This document shows, piece after piece, positions 39,183 through 46,462 of a stretch of 64,000 bases of DNA. Position 1 is the stretch's first letter, and each line of letters opens with the position of its first letter. The DNA comes from Flavobacterium phragmitis (GTDB lineage: Bacteria; Bacteroidota; Bacteroidia; Flavobacteriales; Flavobacteriaceae): contig NZ_FOMH01000005.1 of the NCBI RefSeq assembly GCF_900112575.1, positions 248,001 to 312,000 on the forward strand. The letters run 5' to 3'. The notes under the pieces were generated by a model, which had not been told where the DNA came from, did no database searches, and worked only from the letters and a program-made list of their open reading frames with translations. Made by a program: the position numbers and the translations under genes.

Positions 39183-39929
39183 TTACCAGTTTCCTTGTAA
39201 GCCTTCTTTTAAAGCACTGTTGTACTTTTCCCAATCAAAACTGTACAAATCGGGTGCTTTGTGTGCGCCGCCTTTACGGGATTCATCCAGTTTTGTCAAA
39301 ATATCGTAACGCAGAATTTTTCTGTAAAAATTACCGCGGTTCAGTTTTTTTCCTAAAATACCTTCATATAATTTCTGTAATTCCGGCATCGTAAATTTCT
39401 CAGGAAGAAGATTATAGCCAATTGGGTGATTGTTTAGTTGCTCCCTCAAAGTAATTAAAGCTTTATCAAAAATAGCCCTGTGATCCATCATAAATTCAGG
39501 AAGATTTTCTATCGAATGCCATTTAACAATGCTCGAAAATTCATCAATATCCATTTTTACCTGACCATGTTCTGCTAAAGCATAATATCCAATAGAAATA
39601 AAACGCTGTTTGTGCCACATATTGTCATCATAATCTTGAAAAGCAAACTCAGAACGGTTTAAGTTTCCGAAAGTGTAAAATTGCTGCAGATAAATATTTT
39701 CTGTACCAGTTCTATCTTTTAGAATCCGAATTGCCGCATCGTCGACATTTTCAAGTTTTTCTACATAACCGCCAGGCAGTCCCCATTCTTCTCGGTCTCT
39801 TAATTTTAAAAGTAAAACCTGAAGTTCATTTTCGTGAAAACTGAATATGACGCAGTCAATAGAAAGAGTCGGAATAAATCTTTTCCAAGACTCTTCGGAA
39901 CGTTTTTCGAGTAATTTTTTGAAATCCAT
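39183..39929 (-). CDS. NUDIX-fold transcriptional regulator (NrtR/AraR-like)
   Basis: This 248-residue protein has an N-terminal NUDIX domain (about 20-150) and a C-terminal winged helix (about 160-240: FTMPELQKLYEGILGKKLNR, GNFYRKIL). The NUDIX box has degenerated: the glutamates of REUXEE read RILKDR, so hydrolysis is unlikely and effector sensing more probable. This build is known from NrtR and from AraR, a Bacteroides arabinose regulator. The adjacent TonB receptor/GH3 cluster is a possible target, but the effector sugar cannot be inferred. Confidence 0.85.
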   Translation of the reverse strand: MDFKKLLEKRSEESWKRFIPTLSIDCVIFSFHENELQVLLLKLRDREEWGLPGGYVEKLENVDDAAIRILKDRTGTENIYLQQFYTFGNLNRSEFAFQDYDDNMWHKQRFISIGYYALAEHGQVKMDIDEFSSIVKWHSIENLPEFMMDHRAIFDKALITLREQLNNHPIGYNLLPEKFTMPELQKLYEGILGKKLNRGNFYRKILRYDILTKLDESRKGGAHKAPDLYSFDWEKYNSALKEGLQGNW

Positions 39930-39946
39930 GACGGTATAATTAGCTT

Positions 39947-39979
39947 CAAATTTAAACTTTTTAATCTGTACGAGTCAAA
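39947..39979 (-). promoter_or_regulatory. Promoter of the NUDIX regulator
   Basis: On the minus strand TTTG (39979-39976) and TAAATTTG (39954-39947) are separated by 21 nt. The spacer and flanks contain two related stretches (tcaaatttaaac, tcaaattgtttaag on the + strand) that could be an autoregulatory site. Confidence 0.5.
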
Positions 39980-40004
39980 TTGTTTAAGTTTTTTCTGTCT
40001 TTTT

Positions 40005-40044
40005 AAAACACATCACAAATTTAGCCTTTGATGTGTTTTTTTTA
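40005..40044 (+). terminator. Terminator-like hairpin between divergent genes
   Basis: The arms aaaacacatca and tgatgtgtttt (40005-40015 and 40029-40039) are perfect and run into T residues on the + strand. No + strand gene precedes it except the distant kinase, so it may end a short transcript or be a premature terminator. Confidence 0.55.
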
Positions 40045-40237
40045 TTTCTCCTTCCAAAACGTTTTTGCGTTTTTCTCATTTTCGAATCTATTTTTTTCAA
40101 CAATTACAATACTTTACGCAAACGAGGTAGTTTTTTTGAAGTGTCAATTTAACATTTTCAAGATAATAGCTTTTCGTTGTTTTTATGGAATTTATACGGG
40201 TTGTTTTATGTGAAAATGAAAATAATAACAGCAATTA

Positions 40238-40286
40238 TTTGTTGAAATGAGAAATAGTAATTAATATTGCTTCATTATGAAGCAAT
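40238..40286 (+). promoter_or_regulatory. Candidate promoter with overlapping operator for the TonB receptor/GH3 operon
   Basis: TTTG (40238-40241), 20 nt, then TAATATTG (40262-40269) is one mismatch from the consensus. The palindrome attgcttcattatgaagcaat (perfect 9-bp arms, 40266-40274 and 40278-40286) overlaps the -7 element and start region, a position suited to repression. Confidence 0.5.
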
Positions 40287-40322
40287 GAAAATTTCATAAA
40301 GAAAACCTAACTTAAACTACTC

Positions 40323-42581
40323 ATGAAAAAATTAATTATTTCCACAATCTGTCTGGCTTTTTTTCCAGCTTTTGAGGCTTTTTCACAAGAAGACAACAAA
40401 CAGCAAAAAGCTACAGATTCAATTAAAAAAACTACCAAAATTGTAGAATCAGACACTAAAGAAGAAAAAAATAGAAATGTTATGCTTAATGCGGCCAACA
40501 ACACTGGCCCGCGTGATGTAAATATAGGGTTGCCGTCAACTGTGGGTGGTATCACGATTCAGGAAAATGATTTACCAGTGGTTTATTATTTCTGGCCAGA
40601 ACTGCCAAACCGTACTTGGAGACAAAGCACGAGTTTAGGACGCACAGGATTATTAAAAATTGGAGAAGCAGCGATTACAACTGGAGATTTAGGTTTTGCC
40701 GTTAATTCTTATACCAAACTAGGAACGGACAAACTGGAAGTCGTGGGGAATTTTTCAGGTTCTAGTTTTGGATGGATGAAAGGCGACCTAAATGTTTCTG
40801 GGCCATTAGCAAAAGGCTGGTCCTATACAATGGGTGCTTATGCCAATTTTGATCCAAACTCTTTCGATTTAAAATTTGCCAAATATTCAGATCGTACACA
40901 AATTTACAGAGCAGGTTTAACCAAGAAATTCAATAACGGAAAAGGACAAATCAGCTTTTTGTATAAATATGCCAATTCAGCTTCGTTAACAAATTATGCT
41001 GTTTTCAGATACAAAGAAGGTGGAAAAGTCGAAGAATACAACGACTTTAGAATTGGACGTGATTCCTATATCGTCAATGACGGAATCATGAAGTTTAAAG
41101 ACATCATGACGGGTGAAACGAAATTTGCGGATATGGGCGGAAGCGATGCTGCATCAACTTCTCACACTTTTGATATCTTAGGAAATTATGATTTAGCAAA
41201 TGATTGGAAATTCAATTTCTCAACTCGTTTTCGTTATGCTGAAGCTTCTCAGTTAATTGCCATTCCACTTGGAATTTTTCAAGCGACTGCTGCAGATAAT
41301 TTCACATACAAATCTACTGGTAATGCCTATGTTGGAAATGTAAATTCGATGCTGGGATTATACACAGACGGCACGCCAACCAAAACTGCAATGTCGAGAT
41401 TTGAAATCACTAAAAATGTAGAAAAACACCAATGGAGATTTGGTTTGATGGAATACTATTACCAAGTTGATGATTTTACGTCAAGTCGTTCTTTCTTTAA
41501 TCAAACTGTAAGCGCAAACCCTGATAAATTGGTTCGTAACACACCAGGCGGAACTTCTAACACAGATGCTGACGGATTTTACAATTACAATGTCGGAGGT
41601 GAATACCACAATGGTTTCGAAAACAAATTATCTGGATATTTCTCAGATAACTGGACCATTACAGACCGTTTGAGTTTAGCTTACGGAGTGAATTTAAGAT
41701 ACCACAAATTAAAAGGAGATTATTACTTAACACCAAGAACGCCGGATTTAATATTTGATCCAAGTCAGAAAACCTATTTTGATAACAACTGGTTTCATTT
41801 AGGAGGTTCTATTAATGCGGTTTACAAAGTAACCAAAAGAGCCGGAGTTCTTGCTGACTTTACCTACACAGAAAAAAATGGTCAGTTGGAAAGTTATTCT
41901 GGAGCGGTAGCACCTAATAATGCGAAATCAAAAAGCCCTTTAGCAGCGTTTGGATTGTATTTCAATCATGATAAATTCAGTATCGTTTCTCAGGCTACTT
42001 ATTTAACTCGAAATAATTATTTAGCAAGATTAAATTTAGTGAATCCAGCTGATGCCACTCAGTCAGAAGTAGCAACGGTTTTCTATGATATCCAGACTTT
42101 AGGATGGACAACAGATATTGTGGCAACTCCATTTAAAGGATTTAATCTACATTATTTAATTACGTTCCAAGATCCTGTTTACAAAAATTATGATTTCTCG
42201 GCTTTTGGAAATAACTATTCTTATAACGATAAAAACGTATTGGAAATTTCTAAAGTATTAATGGAAATTGACCCAAGTTATAAATATAAAGATTTCAAAT
42301 TCTGGGCTAGTTTCAGATACTTCAGCAAGCAGTATGCGAACCAGACGAATGCTTTATATTTTGCGCCAAGATGGGAAACCTTTGGAGGTGTAAACTACAA
42401 AATCAACAATCATTTTGATATCGGCTTGACCGCAGTAAACTTCTTAAATCAGACAGGGGCAAAAGGAACAATCAACGGAGCAGAATTAATTACAGATGCT
42501 TCAGGTTATTACGATCAGCTTTTGGTTGGATCATACATTCGTCCATTCACTTTAGAAGCTTCACTTAATTTCAGATTCTAA
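40323..42581 (+). CDS. TonB-dependent outer-membrane receptor without SusD partner
   Basis: This 752-residue protein has a signal peptide (IISTICLAFFPAFEAFSQ), a plug-like N-terminal region (MLNAANNTGPRDVNIGLPS, SLGRTGLLKIG) and a beta-barrel ending in SLNFRF. It lacks the carboxypeptidase-regulatory-like domain common in SusC proteins, and no SusD gene is nearby. It is therefore probably a classical TonB receptor for an oligosaccharide. A GH3 gene follows after 10 bp and must be in the same operon. Confidence 0.85.
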   Translation: MKKLIISTICLAFFPAFEAFSQEDNKQQKATDSIKKTTKIVESDTKEEKNRNVMLNAANNTGPRDVNIGLPSTVGGITIQENDLPVVYYFWPELPNRTWRQSTSLGRTGLLKIGEAAITTGDLGFAVNSYTKLGTDKLEVVGNFSGSSFGWMKGDLNVSGPLAKGWSYTMGAYANFDPNSFDLKFAKYSDRTQIYRAGLTKKFNNGKGQISFLYKYANSASLTNYAVFRYKEGGKVEEYNDFRIGRDSYIVNDGIMKFKDIMTGETKFADMGGSDAASTSHTFDILGNYDLANDWKFNFSTRFRYAEASQLIAIPLGIFQATAADNFTYKSTGNAYVGNVNSMLGLYTDGTPTKTAMSRFEITKNVEKHQWRFGLMEYYYQVDDFTSSRSFFNQTVSANPDKLVRNTPGGTSNTDADGFYNYNVGGEYHNGFENKLSGYFSDNWTITDRLSLAYGVNLRYHKLKGDYYLTPRTPDLIFDPSQKTYFDNNWFHLGGSINAVYKVTKRAGVLADFTYTEKNGQLESYSGAVAPNNAKSKSPLAAFGLYFNHDKFSIVSQATYLTRNNYLARLNLVNPADATQSEVATVFYDIQTLGWTTDIVATPFKGFNLHYLITFQDPVYKNYDFSAFGNNYSYNDKNVLEISKVLMEIDPSYKYKDFKFWASFRYFSKQYANQTNALYFAPRWETFGGVNYKINNHFDIGLTAVNFLNQTGAKGTINGAELITDASGYYDQLLVGSYIRPFTLEASLNFRF

Positions 42582-42591
42582 ATTTCATTCT

Positions 42592-44904
42592 ATGAAAAAA
42601 ATAATCATAACTGCCGCTTTGGCTTTTTTTCTAAGCGTAACGATGCAGGCACAGCAAGGAAATTTTACTATTGTTAAAAATAATAAAGGTGCAGATTTGG
42701 GATATTCTCCTGAATCTGGCATCAAAATATTGACGATTAACGGAAAAAAGTTTAAGGATTTAAATAAAAACGGAAAGCTGGATAAATATGAAGATTGGCG
42801 CCTTTCGGCAGATGAAAGAGCCAAAGATTTAGCTTCCAAAATGTCTGTTGAACAAATCGCGGGATTGATGCTTTACAGCCGTCATCAGGCTTTACCAGCT
42901 GGAGTTTCGGGTTATAATGCAGGGACTTACAACGGAAAAATATTTCCAGAAAGCAATGCCAAAGCTTCCGATTTAACCGATCAGCAGAAAGCTTTTTTAA
43001 AAGAAGATAACCTACGTCATGTCTTAATTACAAGTGTTCGGACTCCGGAAACGGCAGCTTTGTGGAATAATAATATGCAGGCTTTTGTAGAAGGAATTGG
43101 TCTAGGAATTCCAAGTAATACCAGTACAGATCCGCGTCATACTGCGAATGTAACTTCTGAGTTTAATGCCGGAGCAGGGGGAACAATCTCTATGTGGCCA
43201 GATGGATTGGGAATGGCTTCGACTTTTGATCCGAAAATTGTGGAACAGTTTGGACAAATTGCGGCTAAAGAATATCGTGCATTAGGAATTGCAACAGCAC
43301 TTTCGCCACAGATAGATTTAGGTTCTGAGCCAAGATGGTACAGAATTTCAATGACTTTCGGCGAAAGCCCAGCTCTGACAAGAGATATGGGAAGAGCTTA
43401 CATTGACGGATTCCAGACTTCTTACGGAAAAGATGAAATCAAAGACGGCTGGGGTTACAAAAGTGTCAATGCGATGGTAAAACACTGGCCGAGTGGCGGT
43501 GCTGAAGAAGGCGGACGTGACGGACACTGGGCTTACGGAAAATTTGCGGTTTATCCAGGAAATAATTTACAGCAGCATATTGATCCCTTTATTAATGGTG
43601 CTTTTAAACTGAAAGGAAAAACAAGCAAAGCTTCGGCAGTGATGCCTTATTATACCATCACTTTTGATCAGGATAAAAAATACAACGAAAATGTAGCCAA
43701 TGGTTACAGCAAATATATTATTACTGATTTACTGCGAGATAAATACGGCTATGATGGCGTAGTCTGCACCGATTGGTTAGTAACGGGTGACGAAGGAAAA
43801 ACACCGAATCTTTTTGCAGGAAAACCTTGGGGAGTAGAAAATCTTTCTATAAATGACAGACATTACAAAGCAATTATTGCAGGAGTAGATCAGTTTGGAG
43901 GGAATAATGATAAAATGCCAGTTTTAGTAGCTTATGAAATGGGCGTAAAAGAATTTGGAGAATCTTTTATGAGAGCTCGTTTCGAAAGATCGGCTGTTCG
44001 TTTGTTGAAGAATATTTTCAGAGTTGGACTTTTCGAGAATCCTTATTTGAATGTAGAAGAAACGAAAGCAGTTGTGGGAAATCCTGAATTTATGAAAGCA
44101 GGATATGAAGCACAATTGAAGTCGGTTGTTTTATTGAAAAATAAAGCAGCAGTTCTGCCTGTAAAAGAAAAGAAAACCGTTTTTATTCCGAAGATTTATA
44201 CGGCTTCAACTAAAGACTGGTGGGGCGTTGCGAGTCAGCCAAAACTAGAATATCCTGTAAATCTGGAATTGGTTAAGAAATATTACAATGTTACCGAAGA
44301 TCCGTCAAAAGCCGATTTCGCCATTGTTTTTGTAACGAGTCCGCAGAGTTTAGAAGGCGGTTATGATTTGAAAGACAGACAAAACGGCAGCAATGGTTAT
44401 GTACCAATTTCTCTTCAATACGGAACTTACACCGCAACGGAAGCCAGAGCAAAAAGTATCGCGGCCGGAGATCAGGTTATCGATCCAACGATTAAAGACA
44501 GAACCTATAAAAACAAAACCGTTACCGCTGCCAACACTATGGATTTGAGAACGATTCTCGATACCAAAGATATGATGAACGGTAAACCGGTTATTGTTTC
44601 GGTTACTGCTTCAAAACCAATGATTTTTAATGAATTCGAAAAACAGGTTGACGGAATTGTATTGAATTTCGGAGTTTCTTCTCAGGCTGTTTTAGATATT
44701 ATTTCAGGAAAAACAGAACCTTCAGGATTACTTCCAGTACAAATGCCAGCGAATATGGAAACGGTTGAAAAACAATTTGAAGATGTTCCTTATGATATGA
44801 TTCCACACAAAGACTCTGAAGGGAATGTTTATGATTTTGCTTACGGATTGAACTGGAAAGGAGTTATTAAAGATGCCCGAACGGAAACGTATAAGAAGCA
44901 GTAA
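42592..44904 (+). CDS. GH3 beta-glycosidase, secreted (first copy)
   Basis: This 770-residue protein has a signal peptide (MKKIIITAALAFFLSVTMQA). An EF-hand-like loop DLNKNGKLDKYED precedes the GH3 barrel. The nucleophile is D394 in VVCTDWLVTGDEG. The C-terminal (alpha/beta)6 sandwich is present, but the fibronectin III-like end domain seems short or missing. GH3 enzymes release beta-glucose, beta-xylose or related sugars. It forms a tight operon with the upstream TonB receptor. Confidence 0.9.
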   Translation: MKKIIITAALAFFLSVTMQAQQGNFTIVKNNKGADLGYSPESGIKILTINGKKFKDLNKNGKLDKYEDWRLSADERAKDLASKMSVEQIAGLMLYSRHQALPAGVSGYNAGTYNGKIFPESNAKASDLTDQQKAFLKEDNLRHVLITSVRTPETAALWNNNMQAFVEGIGLGIPSNTSTDPRHTANVTSEFNAGAGGTISMWPDGLGMASTFDPKIVEQFGQIAAKEYRALGIATALSPQIDLGSEPRWYRISMTFGESPALTRDMGRAYIDGFQTSYGKDEIKDGWGYKSVNAMVKHWPSGGAEEGGRDGHWAYGKFAVYPGNNLQQHIDPFINGAFKLKGKTSKASAVMPYYTITFDQDKKYNENVANGYSKYIITDLLRDKYGYDGVVCTDWLVTGDEGKTPNLFAGKPWGVENLSINDRHYKAIIAGVDQFGGNNDKMPVLVAYEMGVKEFGESFMRARFERSAVRLLKNIFRVGLFENPYLNVEETKAVVGNPEFMKAGYEAQLKSVVLLKNKAAVLPVKEKKTVFIPKIYTASTKDWWGVASQPKLEYPVNLELVKKYYNVTEDPSKADFAIVFVTSPQSLEGGYDLKDRQNGSNGYVPISLQYGTYTATEARAKSIAAGDQVIDPTIKDRTYKNKTVTAANTMDLRTILDTKDMMNGKPVIVSVTASKPMIFNEFEKQVDGIVLNFGVSSQAVLDIISGKTEPSGLLPVQMPANMETVEKQFEDVPYDMIPHKDSEGNVYDFAYGLNWKGVIKDARTETYKKQ

Positions 44905-44913
44905 TTTATTTAA

Positions 44914-45164
44914 TGCCACGAAGGCGCTAAGGCGCAAAGTTTTTTTATTCTTGTTGAATTTTAATCTCGCAAAGTCGCAGAGTTTTTATTTAAAGTCTCT
45001 ACTTAAATCTTAAAAAAATAAAGATTAAAAAAACAGTATTTTTTTTTCACGCAGATTCTGCAGATTGAGCAGATTTTAATTGATAATCTGCGCGCATCTG
45101 TTTAAATCTTTTTAAAATCTGCGTGAAGGAAAAAAACTTTGCGACTCTGCGACTTTGCGAGATT
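44914..45164. repeat. Nested palindromes: family B inside family C
   Basis: The perfect 21-bp arms aatctcgcaaagtcgcagag (44963-44983) and their complement (45144-45164) enclose a family B palindrome, tttcacgcagatt (45045-45057) and aaatctgcgtgaa (45115-45127). A further family C left arm lies at 44914-44946. It fills the gap between GH3 and esterase genes; no protein is encoded. Confidence 0.85.
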
Positions 45165-45200
45165 AATTAGTAAAAAAATAACGATAAAACCACAATTCAT

Positions 45201-46091
45201 ATGAAAAATAAAATCACATTCTTATTTGCTTTTCTACTGCTTGCCGCTACAACTGTAAAAGCACAGGAAACGATAAAATTATATCAGGGAAAAGCACCGG
45301 GATCTGAAAACTGGACACAAAAAGAAGCTGAGATGTATTCGGATTTATTTAAAACCGAAGTAGTCTACAATGTAACCGATCCGACTTTAATCGTTTATCA
45401 AGTTCCAAAAGGAGTTAAAAATACAGGAACAGCCATTGTAATTGCGCCTGGAGGAGGATTTCAGAGTTTATCGATCAACAGAGAAGGAAAAGAATTGGCT
45501 GAAATTTTAAGCAAAAAAGGAATTACCACTTTTGTTTTAAAATACCGTTTGAACAAAACCGAAACCAATGATCCAGCAAGAGAAATGATGGATAAATTAA
45601 AAGATAGAGCCGCTTTTGAAAAAAACTCTCTAGCGACAATTCAGCTGGCAGCACAAGATGGAAAAAATGCTTTGAATTATGTTCGTGCCAATGCTTCAAA
45701 ATATGGAATTGATACTAAAAAAGTCGGAATCATTGGTTTTTCTGCTGGAAGTACTGTGGCAATGGAAACGGTTTTAGACAACAAACCAGAACAGCTTCCA
45801 GATTTTGTAGCGAATATTTACGGTGGCCCAAGACCAGAACTTTTAAGTGTTCCTGCGCCAGATAAAAAGATTCCGATGTTCGTTTGTGCAGCAAGTGACG
45901 ATCAGTTGAAATTGGCTCCAAGAAGCATTCAAATGTATAACAAATGGTTGGATGCTGGTCAGACAGTCGAATTGCACATGTACTCAAAAGGTGGACACGG
46001 TTTTGGAACTGGAAAACAAAATTTACCAGTTGATTCCTGGGAAACCCGTTTTGAAGAATGGCTTTCGCTGGAAGGATTTTTAGCTAAGTAA
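45201..46091 (+). CDS. Secreted alpha/beta-hydrolase esterase
   Basis: This 296-residue protein has a signal peptide (KITFLFAFLLLAATTVKAQ). It shows an oxyanion-hole segment (IVIAPGGGFQSLSINREG), nucleophile S181 in IIGFSAGSTVAME, an acid in CAASDDQLK, and His in GGHGFGTGK. Relatives remove acetyl or other acyl groups from xylan or pectin. The location between two GH3 genes supports deacylation of the same oligosaccharide. Confidence 0.85.
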   Translation: MKNKITFLFAFLLLAATTVKAQETIKLYQGKAPGSENWTQKEAEMYSDLFKTEVVYNVTDPTLIVYQVPKGVKNTGTAIVIAPGGGFQSLSINREGKELAEILSKKGITTFVLKYRLNKTETNDPAREMMDKLKDRAAFEKNSLATIQLAAQDGKNALNYVRANASKYGIDTKKVGIIGFSAGSTVAMETVLDNKPEQLPDFVANIYGGPRPELLSVPAPDKKIPMFVCAASDDQLKLAPRSIQMYNKWLDAGQTVELHMYSKGGHGFGTGKQNLPVDSWETRFEEWLSLEGFLAK

Positions 46092-46098
46092 AGAGGAA

Positions 46099-46430
46099 GG
46101 TTTCACGAAGATTTAGACAGATTTGATCAGATTTTATTAGAATAAATCTGCATTTATCTACTTGAATTCTTTTGAATCTGCATGAAAAAAAATCAAAAAT
46201 TTTGTACTGCAACAAGAGAAAAGGTTTCACGCAGATTTAGACAGATTTAAGCAGATTTTATTAGAATAAATCTGCGTTAATCTGCTTGAATCCTTTTGAA
46301 TCTGCGTGAAAAAAAATCAAAATTTTTGTGCTACAACAAGAGAAAAGGTTTCACACAGATTTAATAAAAACAGATCTACGTTAATCTGCTTGAATCCTTT
46401 TAATCCCGATAGCTATCGGGAGTGTGAAAA
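46099..46430. repeat. Tandem array of family B palindromes, 124-bp period
   Basis: Units begin with ggtttcac at 46099, 46223 and 46347, exactly 124 bp apart. Each contains tttcacgcagatttagacag and the complementary aatctgcgtgaa. The third unit is shortened and ends in the perfect 18-bp palindrome tcccgatagctatcggga (46404-46421). No ORF is supported. Confidence 0.9.
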
Positions 46431-46462
46431 TTAATTTAAAGGACTTAATAAAACTATATATT

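Noticed and set aside
40028..40213. 61-codon Phe-rich + strand ORF
   Set aside because: It overlaps a terminator-like hairpin and has an AT-driven Phe/Ile composition; no support for expression.
46099..46430. CRISPR array
   Set aside because: Repeats are about 124 bp, adjoining, internally palindromic and without unique spacers; no cas genes are nearby.
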